Shown here in pieces: positions 8,350-16,779 of a stretch of 64,000 nucleotides of DNA. The notes under the pieces are model-generated. The model made no database searches. It saw nothing but the letters and a program-made list of their open reading frames with translations, and had not been told where the DNA came from. Source of the stretch: Chryseobacterium jejuense. Lineage in GTDB: Bacteria > Bacteroidota > Bacteroidia > Flavobacteriales > Weeksellaceae. The position numbers and the translations under genes are program-made. The stretch lies in contig NZ_JAGIPR010000010.1 of NCBI RefSeq assembly GCF_017877355.1, positions 62,001-126,000 on the forward strand. Reading direction: 5' to 3'. Numbering within the stretch: position 1 is the stretch's first letter; every line of letters begins with the position of its first letter.

Positions 8350-11082
8350 ATGATTAAAAAACTATCCCTAATCTCTTTGTTTACTTTAATGCCTGCCTCT
8401 TTTTACTTTGCACAAACTACTGTTTTTGCGTATGTTAAAGATCAGGATGGTAAGCCTTTAGAGAAAGCAGAAGTAGATCTAGCACAGTCCACCGATGACA
8501 CATCTGTGGATAAAATTGGATACTTCCAGTTTGTGGATTTAAAACCTGGCCACTATCTTATTACAGTAACAAAACCAAATTTTGAGTCTAAAATCTTAGA
8601 GTTTGATGTTACTGCAGATGAGAAGAAAAAAGATTTAGGTGTTATTACACTTAATTACAACTTAGGATCAGATGCAGGAGTAATAGTTATTGACGACTCT
8701 GCAAATGATACTGAAGATGGAGGCTCATCCATGCAGCCTACTGTAGGACTTTTAAGCTCAGGAAGAGATGCTTTCCAGAATGTTTCTGCTTTTGAACTTG
8801 GTGCTTACTGGTTCAGACCAAGAGGAGTAGACAACAGATTTGAGGACGTACTTTTTAATGGGGTATCAATGTCTAAAAATGATGATGGGAAAGTAGACTT
8901 TAATAACTGGGGAGGCCTTAATGATGTAACAAGATATCCTTATGAAAACGTTGATAATATCACCCCTTCAGAATATACTTTTGGTAATTTAGGTGGTGCT
9001 GTTTATTATAATACAAGAGCATCCAGCTACAGAAAACAAACTTCATTAGCCTATTCATTTACAAACAGAAGTTACTTACACAGAGCCATTGCTACTTATT
9101 CTTCAGGTCTTTCTAAAAATGGTTGGGCATTTACATTCTCAGCAAGTAGAAGATGGGGAGATAGAGCAATTATTGATGGAGTATATCAGGATGCCTATGC
9201 TTATTTTGCCTCTATTGAAAAGAAATTCAGTGACAGGCACTCCCTTAACTTAACTGCTTTTGGATCTCCAACGTACAGGGCTTCCAATGCTCCAAATACT
9301 CAGGAGGTTTATGATCTTATGGGTAAAAACTATAACTCATACTGGGGGTGGCAAGATGGAGAAAAAAGAAACTCCAGAATCAGAAATGTGTATGAACCGG
9401 TATTCATGTTAACGGATTATTTAAAAATAGGTAAGAACTCTAACTGGATCAATACGGTTTCCTATCAGTTTGGTAGCGATGCCAGAAGTAGATTAGACTG
9501 GTTCCACGCTGCTGATCCCAACCCTACATATTACAGAAAATTACCAAGCTACGGTCTTCTGACAGCTGATGAGTTCAGACAACAGGCTCAGATCGACTGG
9601 AATTATCTTTATAATACGAACCGTATCAATAAAACGAATATGGATGGTTCTGAAAGAGGGGCATCTTATACATTGATTGATGATGTGAATAAAGATAAAA
9701 CTTTCAATTTCTCCTCTCACTTTGATACAAAACTGAAAGATAACTGGAAGTTAAATATTAACTTTAACTACCAGAACTTAAAATCAGACAACTTCAGAAG
9801 AATTAATGATTTATTAGGAGCAAACTATGCTAATAATCTTAATCCTTTTAATAATGACGTAAGATATAACCTTGATGATGAGAATACTAAAGTAAGAGTA
9901 GGAGACAGAACTCAATATTCTTATCAGTTGACAAGAAATCATTATTCATTAAACGTTTCTACTGAAATTGATTTCAGCAAATGGAATGTGGTAGCTTCCG
10001 TATTTGCATCACAGTCTGAGTCTTATAGAAATGGAGACTACAGAAGCGGAATTGCGCAGTTTACAAATAATTCTAAAGGAAAAAGTGCAGTATACAATGC
10101 TTTAGACGCTGGTATTAAAGGTAAAATTACCTATAAAATCAACGGTAAAAACTTTATCGTATATAACGGGGCTTTCTTTAGCCTGGCACCTACGCTTAAT
10201 GAAATCTATATCAACCCTAGGGTTTCAGATTTCTTAACTCCTGGTGTTAAAAATCAGATTATCAACTCTAATGATATCAGTTATATCATGAGAGGACAGA
10301 TCTTAAAATTAAGATTATCCGGATACTACACTACAATCAGTAATTCTACTGAATTAGCAAGATATTATGCAGCGGTTTCTACAGACTCAGGATCATACAA
10401 TACATTGATTAATGAGGCTATGAGTGGAGCTGATAAGAGATATATCGGAGCTGAATTAGGTTTCGATGTGAAAATTACACCTACTATTAATGCTGTAGGG
10501 GTAGCAAGTGTTGGTGAATACAAATTTACAAACACTCCGCAAGTATATTCAGTTGATGACCTTAACGGTTTCAGAAGTTATGGTGCGGCTAATGTAAAAG
10601 ATTATAAAGTTGCAGGTACTCCTCAGAAAGCTTTCTCTTTTGGCTTGAAATACAATTCACCTAAATACTGGTGGGTAGGAGCTTCTGCTAACTATTTGAT
10701 GGACCAGTATCTTGATTTCTCTGCACTGAACAAAACAGCAGCAATGTATACAATTCCAGATTCAGGAGGTCTTATTTATGATGGAGCTACACCGGAAGTT
10801 ATTCAGCAGCTTACTGCTCAGAAGAAGTTTGATGACCAATTTATGCTGAACGCTAATGCCGGTAAATCTTTCCAATTTGGAAAATATAGAATTGGAGTAA
10901 GTATTTCTGTGAATAACATCTTAAATAACAGAAATTATGTAACAGGTGGATTTGAACAGGGAAGAGCCGCTAACTTTACGGATGCCCTTGCAGAATCACA
11001 AAGAGCAACTCCTTATTTCGGACCAAAACTTTGGTATGACAGAGGAAGAACTTTCTTTACTAATGTTTATTTAAGATTCTAA
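8350..11082 (+). CDS. TonB-dependent outer-membrane receptor with carboxypeptidase-like N-terminal domain
   Basis: A 910-residue outer-membrane protein. A signal peptide (to about FYFAQ) is followed by a carboxypeptidase-regulatory-like beta-sandwich (about residues 25-115, with KDQDGKPLEKAEVDL and GYFQFVDLKPGHY), then a plug domain and a 22-strand barrel, ending in the aromatic FTNVYLRF typical of outer-membrane proteins. It imports a substrate with energy from TonB. The next gene, 11 bases downstream, encodes a DUF5689 lipoprotein, and a secreted nuclease is divergent upstream. Nucleic-acid fragments are therefore a reasonable, unproven substrate. It is not paired with a SusD homologue. Confidence 0.88.
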   Translation: MIKKLSLISLFTLMPASFYFAQTTVFAYVKDQDGKPLEKAEVDLAQSTDDTSVDKIGYFQFVDLKPGHYLITVTKPNFESKILEFDVTADEKKKDLGVITLNYNLGSDAGVIVIDDSANDTEDGGSSMQPTVGLLSSGRDAFQNVSAFELGAYWFRPRGVDNRFEDVLFNGVSMSKNDDGKVDFNNWGGLNDVTRYPYENVDNITPSEYTFGNLGGAVYYNTRASSYRKQTSLAYSFTNRSYLHRAIATYSSGLSKNGWAFTFSASRRWGDRAIIDGVYQDAYAYFASIEKKFSDRHSLNLTAFGSPTYRASNAPNTQEVYDLMGKNYNSYWGWQDGEKRNSRIRNVYEPVFMLTDYLKIGKNSNWINTVSYQFGSDARSRLDWFHAADPNPTYYRKLPSYGLLTADEFRQQAQIDWNYLYNTNRINKTNMDGSERGASYTLIDDVNKDKTFNFSSHFDTKLKDNWKLNINFNYQNLKSDNFRRINDLLGANYANNLNPFNNDVRYNLDDENTKVRVGDRTQYSYQLTRNHYSLNVSTEIDFSKWNVVASVFASQSESYRNGDYRSGIAQFTNNSKGKSAVYNALDAGIKGKITYKINGKNFIVYNGAFFSLAPTLNEIYINPRVSDFLTPGVKNQIINSNDISYIMRGQILKLRLSGYYTTISNSTELARYYAAVSTDSGSYNTLINEAMSGADKRYIGAELGFDVKITPTINAVGVASVGEYKFTNTPQVYSVDDLNGFRSYGAANVKDYKVAGTPQKAFSFGLKYNSPKYWWVGASANYLMDQYLDFSALNKTAAMYTIPDSGGLIYDGATPEVIQQLTAQKKFDDQFMLNANAGKSFQFGKYRIGVSISVNNILNNRNYVTGGFEQGRAANFTDALAESQRATPYFGPKLWYDRGRTFFTNVYLRF

Positions 11083-11093
11083 TAAAGACTACA

Positions 11094-13313
11094 ATGAAAA
11101 AATATAATTCAATTTTAAAATATATTTTTATCACGGCAGCTTCTCTATGGATAACTGTAGGATGTGTACACGATGATAAATATGATGAGCCCAATCTTGA
11201 AGGTTATGCATGTGTTGCCGATTTTAAGGCTAATGTAACCCTAAGTGAGTTAAAAAAGAAGTTTACTGAAAATAATCCTTCAGGAGCTGCTTATGTATTT
11301 CCGGCAGATAAGCCTAATGATGCAAGTGATGATTTGTTTATCGAAGGATATGTTTCTTCTACGGACGAAACCGGGAATATCTATAAAACAATCTATATTC
11401 AGGATGCATTGAAAAATCCTACTCATGGTTTTACTATCAGTGTGGATATGGTAAGTTCTTATACAAGATTCCCTCAGGGATCTAAAATTTATGTAAAACT
11501 TAATGGTCTTGCAGTTGGTACTTACGGTGGCGTAGTTCAGCTTGGGGTAAAGACAGGTGCCGAATCTGCGGCAAATGGAGTATCCAGAATTCCTGAGAAA
11601 TTAGCTCCAAGTGTAATTTCAAGATCTTGTACTACAAGAGGGGAAATTACTCCAAGAGTAATCTCTATAGCAGATCTTAAAGCTAATGAAGACCTAATTG
11701 GTTGTTTTGTGGAGCTGAATAATGTAGAATTTGATGCTAAAGCTTTATGCTCTAACTATGCACCTAATGGTGAGACTGTGGATAAGGTAATTGGTCAGAA
11801 TTGGGACAAATTGGCCAAAGTTTATAAAAACACTGCAGTGGTAAGAAACAGTGGATATTCTTCTTTTGCAAATCAATATATTCCAGCTGGACAAGGAACT
11901 TTTAAAGGGATATTCAGTAAGTTCCAATCAGGCTCCAATACAACTTACCAGTTCTATATCAATAAAGTTTCTGATCTTGATATGGAAGGCAAGAAAAATG
12001 GTGAGCTTACAGATTCTCACTTCCCACGTCAGGATGAAATTCAGGAAAACCCTTGTAGATTCAGCAATGCAAACCTTACTGCTAAAACGATTGCAGATAT
12101 CAAGCAAATTGGAGCTTCATTACCTACAACAGGATTGGTGTTAGCAGAGATTACAGGAGATTTCTATGTAAAAGCTCAGGTTACTGCTAATGATGAGGCT
12201 GGAAACTTATTCAGATATCTATACGTAGAGGATGCAACCGGAGGAATTAAGATCAATATCAATAAGACAGACCTGTTCCAGGATGCACGATTTAAAGTAG
12301 GAAAAGATCTTTATATTAAACTTAAAGGATTGTATTTAAGAAATGTTTCCGGAGAATTACAGCTGGGGTCTAATGAATCAGTATCTACTATTGGATACAG
12401 AATCAGAGAAGAAAATATATACAAACACTTATATGATTCCAATGAACCTGCCAGAGCAGTTGTTGCTTCTGAAAGAACGATTTCTCAGTTAACAACAGCA
12501 GATGTTGGAAGATGGGTCAAAATTAAAGACCTTGAGTTCATTAACGGAGATTTAGGTAAAACATATGCAGACGGCACAGCTGTTTCTAACAGAACATTGG
12601 AAGACTGTTCAGGAAAGACAATTACCTTGAGAACCAGCGGTCGAGCTATATTTGCAGGAAAAGCAGCAAGTACTATTGAAGTAGCAGGAGGAAAAGGTGA
12701 TGTATATGCTATTTTAAGTGTATTCAATGGTATATATCAATTATGGTTCACAAAACTTCCGGATCTTCAATTAACTAATCCTAGATGTGATGGAAGCATT
12801 TATACTCCGCTTCCTGTTCTGTATAAGGATGATTTCGCTTCAGGCGGATTTAATAATACAGAGTGGACAGCCGTTAATAAAGTAGGACCAAACCAATTCT
12901 GGAATACATCAAACCAAGGAAACGGAACAAATTATTATGCCATGATGAATGGTAATGCAGGTGGTGCAGGTAACAATTTTGCTAATGAAGACTGGTTGAT
13001 TTCTAAAGCTGTAAGCTTAGTAGGGAAATCTAAAGCTATAGTAACATTTACTACAGATGTAAGATATACAGGAAATCCTTTAGAGGTATATGCTACTGAT
13101 AACTACACTGGAGATGTGGCAACTACTAACTGGACTAAGCTTCCGGCAGTACTTGATACGAATTCCAACGCATTTGGAGATTGGATCAGTTCTGGAAATA
13201 TAGACTTAAGTGCTTTCTTAGGTAAGAATGTAAGAATCGCATTCAAATATACATCTACAACAGCTGCTGCTGCAACATGGGAAGTAGATGACTTCAAAAT
13301 CAAAGGACAATAA
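11094..13313 (+). CDS. Surface lipoprotein with two DUF5689 domains and a choice-of-anchor J domain
   Basis: A 739-residue lipoprotein: lipobox Cys at residue 24 (TVGCVHDD). It has two similar OB-fold-like DUF5689 units. The first is about 45-300, containing FIEGYVSSTDETGNIYKTIYI; the second is about 330-560, with VKAQVTANDEAGNLFRYLYV. A jelly-roll choice-of-anchor J domain fills about 575-739 (DDFASGGFNNTEWTAV to WEVDDFKIKG). DUF5689 proteins often accompany TonB receptors and nucleases in Bacteroidota. OB folds commonly bind nucleic acid or sugar, so a role as the surface binding partner of the receptor is inferred. It shares the receptor's transcript and ends in a strong terminator. Confidence 0.82.
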   Translation: MKKYNSILKYIFITAASLWITVGCVHDDKYDEPNLEGYACVADFKANVTLSELKKKFTENNPSGAAYVFPADKPNDASDDLFIEGYVSSTDETGNIYKTIYIQDALKNPTHGFTISVDMVSSYTRFPQGSKIYVKLNGLAVGTYGGVVQLGVKTGAESAANGVSRIPEKLAPSVISRSCTTRGEITPRVISIADLKANEDLIGCFVELNNVEFDAKALCSNYAPNGETVDKVIGQNWDKLAKVYKNTAVVRNSGYSSFANQYIPAGQGTFKGIFSKFQSGSNTTYQFYINKVSDLDMEGKKNGELTDSHFPRQDEIQENPCRFSNANLTAKTIADIKQIGASLPTTGLVLAEITGDFYVKAQVTANDEAGNLFRYLYVEDATGGIKININKTDLFQDARFKVGKDLYIKLKGLYLRNVSGELQLGSNESVSTIGYRIREENIYKHLYDSNEPARAVVASERTISQLTTADVGRWVKIKDLEFINGDLGKTYADGTAVSNRTLEDCSGKTITLRTSGRAIFAGKAASTIEVAGGKGDVYAILSVFNGIYQLWFTKLPDLQLTNPRCDGSIYTPLPVLYKDDFASGGFNNTEWTAVNKVGPNQFWNTSNQGNGTNYYAMMNGNAGGAGNNFANEDWLISKAVSLVGKSKAIVTFTTDVRYTGNPLEVYATDNYTGDVATTNWTKLPAVLDTNSNAFGDWISSGNIDLSAFLGKNVRIAFKYTSTTAAAATWEVDDFKIKGQ

Positions 13314-13332
13314 TTATTGTTTATATAAATGT

Positions 13333-13360
13333 AAACCGGTTCGCAAGAGCCGGTTTTTTT
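13333..13360 (+). terminator. Terminator of the receptor/DUF5689 operon
   Basis: A 10-bp stem with GCAA tetraloop (AAACCGG-T-TC / GA-G-CCGGTTT, one T-G wobble) followed by seven T residues. Confidence 0.9.
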
Positions 13361-13459
13361 ATGTTGTAATTTGAACATTTTTTTTGGTTAATTAATATTT
13401 CCCATATTTTAGTATTGGTTACCTAATTTATTGTTATAACAATGTATTTTTAAATAAAT

Positions 13460-13915
13460 ATGACAAAGCGAACGAAAATGATACTTGCAGTTATTGGCTT
13501 CTTAGCTTGGTTTCTATACATCTATAAATTTGTCTATATAGGGCCACCCAAAGAGGTGATGCTTAAAAATACAAAGTATACCATAGGAAAAGTAACATCT
13601 GAATATTATAATGCAAAACCAAATGGATACGGATATGATTATAGATTTAAATATGGATCAGAAGTAAGGAAAGGCCATCGCAATGGAGAATTTAAATTAG
13701 GAGGGCGATATCTTGTAGCCTATGATTCTACTAATATTAAAAATGGGTACGTAATACTAGACAAATTTGATGTAACAGATTCTCTTGTTAAATATCATAT
13801 TGAACAAGAATATGGTGATTATCCTCAAGGCTGGTCTTTGGAAAAAATACCTTTTCAATATGATAAAAGTGATATTGAATATGAAGTAAGAATATATGTA
13901 ATGAGTAAACAGTAA
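13460..13915 (+). CDS. Membrane-anchored hypothetical protein
   Basis: A 151-residue protein with one N-terminal transmembrane segment (about residues 9-27) and a soluble part rich in Tyr and Lys. The segments TIGKVTSEYYNAKPNGYGYDYRFKYG and FKLGGRYLVAYDSTN suggest a small beta-rich domain outside the membrane. I do not recognise the family beyond general resemblance to small hypothetical proteins of Flavobacteriia. It is monocistronic and ends at a bidirectional terminator. Confidence 0.6.
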   Translation: MTKRTKMILAVIGFLAWFLYIYKFVYIGPPKEVMLKNTKYTIGKVTSEYYNAKPNGYGYDYRFKYGSEVRKGHRNGEFKLGGRYLVAYDSTNIKNGYVILDKFDVTDSLVKYHIEQEYGDYPQGWSLEKIPFQYDKSDIEYEVRIYVMSKQ

Positions 13916-13926
13916 TCATAGAAAAT

Positions 13927-13956
13927 AAAAAACCACCGCTATTGGCAGTGGTTTTT
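13927..13956. terminator. Bidirectional terminator between convergent genes
   Basis: An inverted repeat (AACCAC..GC / GC..GTGGTT, one mismatch) has A and T runs on both sides. It can end both the plus-strand gene at 13915 and the minus-strand gene at 13976. Confidence 0.75.
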
Positions 13957-13975
13957 ATATTACAAAATTATTTAT

Positions 13976-14446
13976 TTAAAAAGAAACCTCATTCACTTCT
14001 TTTCCTCTTTGGAAATTCATCATTTTCTGGCTGCCTTTATAGGCAATACTTACCAGGTTGATTTGCTTCGGAAAAGTGCTTAAAAGGATTGTATTTTTAA
14101 TTTTTAAGGTACTGATATCTGAAACCCCGCCGGTCTCAAAATATACCCATACAGTTTCTCCGCTGATCTGACTTCCCGTGAAGGTAATTGTTTTGGGAGC
14201 ACCATTGACAAATACATCAAAATTATTGTTCACATATTTTTTCACTTCAGCTTCAAATCCTGCTGTGTTAGGATTGATCTTAATAGCGTCCGAGATATGG
14301 CTTGTATTCATTTTTGTGGTAAACTTCAATGTCTTGCTTCCATCAATATAATCCACTTTGGTCATTGAAGAGAAAAAGTCTACATACATAAAACTCATTA
14401 ACACAAAAAATGTTAAAATTCCTGATATATATAAAAGTTTTTTCAT
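13976..14446 (-). CDS. DUF6702-family exported protein
   Basis: A protein of 156 residues from the ATG at 14446, chosen because it gives a normal signal/anchor start (MKKLLYISGILTFFVLMSF); an in-frame ATG eight codons upstream is possible. The order of short conserved segments, YVDFFSSMTKVDYIDGSKTL, VNNNFDVFVNGAPKTITFTG, VWVYFETGG and NTILLSTFPKQINLV, matches the DUF6702 family of Flavobacteriia as I recall it. Function is unknown. Family members often sit near M1 peptidases or carboxypeptidase-like proteins; here the neighbour is a LOG-family gene on the same strand. Confidence 0.65.
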   Translation of the reverse strand: MKKLLYISGILTFFVLMSFMYVDFFSSMTKVDYIDGSKTLKFTTKMNTSHISDAIKINPNTAGFEAEVKKYVNNNFDVFVNGAPKTITFTGSQISGETVWVYFETGGVSDISTLKIKNTILLSTFPKQINLVSIAYKGSQKMMNFQRGKEVNEVSF

Positions 14447-14504
14447 CTTAATTAATAGATTTACAATCATTCTTGCTAGTTATAGTTCACAAATAATATG
14501 CCAA

Positions 14505-15263
14505 TTAAAAGTTTACGTTCACAGAATATTTATCATAGAAAGCCTTAATGTGTGCTACTGCCTCATCAGCAGTGTCTACCACTCTGTAAAGTTCAAGATC
14601 ATCTTCTGCAATCATTCCTTCTTTAAGCAGGGTAGCTTTGAACCAATCTAATAATCCACCCCAGAATTCACTTCCTACCAAAACGATCGGGAATTTACCA
14701 ATTTTATTGGTTTGAATTAAAGTCATGGCTTCAGTCAGCTCATCTAAAGTTCCGAAACCTCCGGGCATTACGATAAAGCCCTGAGAATATTTTACAAACA
14801 TTACTTTTCTCACGAAAAAGTAATCGAAGTTCATGGAATAGGACTTGTTGATGTAAGGATTGAAATGCTGCTCAAAAGGAAGGTCAATATTAAGTCCTAT
14901 TGATTTTCCTTTTGCATTGAAAGCTCCTTTGTTCCCGGCTTCCATAATTCCGGGGCCTCCACCGGTAATAATTCCGAAACCTAGTTTGGTAATTTTCTCT
15001 GCAATTTCCACAGCCATTTCATAGTATTTATTTTCCGGCTTCAGACGTGCTGAACCGAATATAGATACACATGGCCCTATTTTGGCCAATTTTTCATAGC
15101 CATCTACAAATTCAGCCATGATTTTGAAGACCATCCAGCTGTCTTTGGTAAGTGTTTCATCCCATGTCTTTTGTCTGAAACTATTGTGTAGCTTTGTTTC
15201 GTTGAAGTCTAATTGTGGGTTTACCAGGCTTTCATCCCTAATTCCATCCATTTCCATTTGCAA
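14505..15263 (-). CDS. LOG-family protein (putative nucleotide phosphoribohydrolase)
   Basis: A 252-residue Rossmann-like protein with both family signatures: GGGPGIMEAGNKGA near 115 and PGGFGTLDELTE near 170. Members hydrolyse nucleoside 5'-monophosphates to base and ribose 5-phosphate, and those active on cytokinin nucleotides are called LOG. In bacteria without cytokinins the true substrate is often AMP or unknown. It starts 3 bases after the stop of the MurU-like gene, so the two are co-transcribed. Confidence 0.88.
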   Translation of the reverse strand: MQMEMDGIRDESLVNPQLDFNETKLHNSFRQKTWDETLTKDSWMVFKIMAEFVDGYEKLAKIGPCVSIFGSARLKPENKYYEMAVEIAEKITKLGFGIITGGGPGIMEAGNKGAFNAKGKSIGLNIDLPFEQHFNPYINKSYSMNFDYFFVRKVMFVKYSQGFIVMPGGFGTLDELTEAMTLIQTNKIGKFPIVLVGSEFWGGLLDWFKATLLKEGMIAEDDLELYRVVDTADEAVAHIKAFYDKYSVNVNF

Positions 15264-15266
15264 AAA

Positions 15267-15980
15267 TTATTTAAAATGTTTTTCGGCTTCTATTACAGAT
15301 TCTGGTCTTCCAACATCTATAAGAATGCTGTCATGCAGAAAACCATGTATATGTTCAGTCTGCATCAGATCCAGATATTCTTCCATAACAGAGAATTTGC
15401 CTTTTCTTTTTATTTTTTCAAAGATAACAGGGTTGATACAGTGAATTCCACTGAAAGCAAGAGCCTTAAACCCTTTATTGAATTCAGCTAGCCTCTGTTC
15501 TCCTGTCTGCACATTCAGCCAGCCTCTTAACACCATATCATCATTGAAAAGAAGCTTTCTCGAACTTTCACGGTCCGATACCGCTAAAGTAGCAAAATCT
15601 TTTATTTTTTTGTGATATTCTACCAATTCATTAATATTCAGATCAGTTAAAATATCGGCATTTAAAATTAAAAAATCTTCTCCATGATCAAGAAATCTTC
15701 TGGCAAAAATCAAGCCGCCTCCGGTTTCCAATAGTTCGTTGGTTTCGTCAGAGATTTCAATCTTACAGCCGAAGTTATCATTTTTATTTAAAAAATCAAC
15801 AATCTGATCTCCAAAATGATGAATATTAATCACAAAATCCTTTATTCCATAGCTTTTCATATAATTGATATTTCTCTCCAGAAGGGGAATATCATTTACT
15901 TTAGCCAAGGCTTTAGGATGATGGTTTGTAAATGGCTTAAGCCTGGTGCCTTTTCCGGCGGCGAAAATAAGAGCCTTCAT
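15267..15980 (-). CDS. Sugar nucleotidyltransferase, MurU-like
   Basis: A 237-residue nucleotidyltransferase. The GTP/UTP-binding signature MKALIFAAGKGTRLKPFT opens the protein, PKALAKVNDIPLLE follows, and SDETNELLETGGG plus NADILTDLN match N-acetylmuramate-1-phosphate uridylyltransferase (MurU) more than glucose-1-phosphate enzymes. With the AmgK-like kinase at 16780 it would rebuild UDP-MurNAc from recycled wall sugar, bypassing MurA/MurB. The assignment as MurU is by motif and pairing. A mannose-1-phosphate guanylyltransferase-like activity remains an alternative. Confidence 0.75.
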   Translation of the reverse strand: MKALIFAAGKGTRLKPFTNHHPKALAKVNDIPLLERNINYMKSYGIKDFVINIHHFGDQIVDFLNKNDNFGCKIEISDETNELLETGGGLIFARRFLDHGEDFLILNADILTDLNINELVEYHKKIKDFATLAVSDRESSRKLLFNDDMVLRGWLNVQTGEQRLAEFNKGFKALAFSGIHCINPVIFEKIKRKGKFSVMEEYLDLMQTEHIHGFLHDSILIDVGRPESVIEAEKHFK

Positions 15981-16083
15981 ATTTTATAAATGATAATAGA
16001 TGAATGATAATGTTTCTGTACATTAATAAATGAGCGTTAAAATTAAAGGATTACTTTATCATTTATCAATGATCGCTTATCCT

Positions 16084-16491
16084 TTATTGATTCAGTTGTG
16101 GTTGTTCGTCGTGATGAATAGTTATCAGAGTTCCGTTAGGGTATTTTTCTCTGATGAATTCAGCGATTTTTATAGCAGAATATACAGATCTGTGTTGTCC
16201 GCCAGTACATCCGAAATTGATCTGAAGATTTTCAAATCCTCTTTCCAGGTAATTATCAATATTGATAGATACAAGAGATTTTATGAGTTCTAAGAACTTG
16301 GGCATTTCAGTTTGGGTTTCAAGATATTCCTGAACGCCGATGTCATTTCCTGTCTGAGTTTTATATTCTTCAACTCTTCCGGGATTTAAAATTCCTCTGC
16401 AGTCAAAGGCAAAACCGCCCCCGTTTCCTGAGTTGTCTTTAGGGATTCCTCCTTTTTTATACGAAAAACTGTGTATGTCTATGTGTAGCAT
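16084..16491 (-). CDS. Stand-alone RapZ C-terminal domain protein
   Basis: A 135-residue protein that corresponds to the C-terminal half of RapZ: FDCRGILNPGR, the Asp/Glu-rich middle, and the GCTGGQHRSV signature near residue 95. The N-terminal P-loop kinase-like half of RapZ is absent. In E. coli the C-terminal domain binds glucosamine-6-phosphate and RNA to control amino-sugar synthesis. That partner RNA system is not known here, so a role as an amino-sugar-linked regulator is inference. It lies between an AmgK-like and a MurU-like gene on the same strand, which fits cell-wall sugar metabolism. Confidence 0.8.
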   Translation of the reverse strand: MLHIDIHSFSYKKGGIPKDNSGNGGGFAFDCRGILNPGRVEEYKTQTGNDIGVQEYLETQTEMPKFLELIKSLVSINIDNYLERGFENLQINFGCTGGQHRSVYSAIKIAEFIREKYPNGTLITIHHDEQPQLNQ

Positions 16492-16601
16492 TTTCTTCTT
16501 TATTTTTATTATCTGGATTAAACCATTAAGATATTTTAAGTTTTTAAGGTAAGTTAAGATTTTGATAAATCAAAATTTAGTCAGGAAGTTCCCTGAAATA
16601 T

Positions 16602-16748
16602 TCATTGATGAATGGTTTTTTTAATAAGCTCAATTTTTAAGCATTCTTCATAAACGCTTTCAAGAAGATCTGGACCAAGAATTTTATGGATTTTAATAAC
16701 AAAGCCAGTAATTTCATATGATAGCTGTGTAATTTCTTTTTTGGTCAT
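16602..16748 (-). pseudogene. Truncated GxxExxY-family gene remnant
   Basis: The frame from the ATG at 16748 reads MTKKEITQLSYEITG, then HKILGPDLLESVYEECLK, and stops at TGA after 48 codons. This is the N-terminal part of the GxxExxY family (normally about 120-130 residues), including the conserved G..LLESVY..CL motif. The C-terminal nuclease-like half is missing, and I find no continuation in another frame downstream, so this is a decayed or truncated copy rather than a simple frameshift. It sits just upstream of the RapZ-domain gene and 31 bases after the stop of the AmgK-like gene. Confidence 0.75.
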
Positions 16749-16779
16749 CCTCTTAATCCTCTTAAAACCTTAAAGCAGC

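Noticed and set aside
8350..11082. A SusC/SusD polysaccharide utilisation locus
   Set aside because: No SusD-like lipoprotein, no glycoside hydrolase; the partner gene is a DUF5689 protein.
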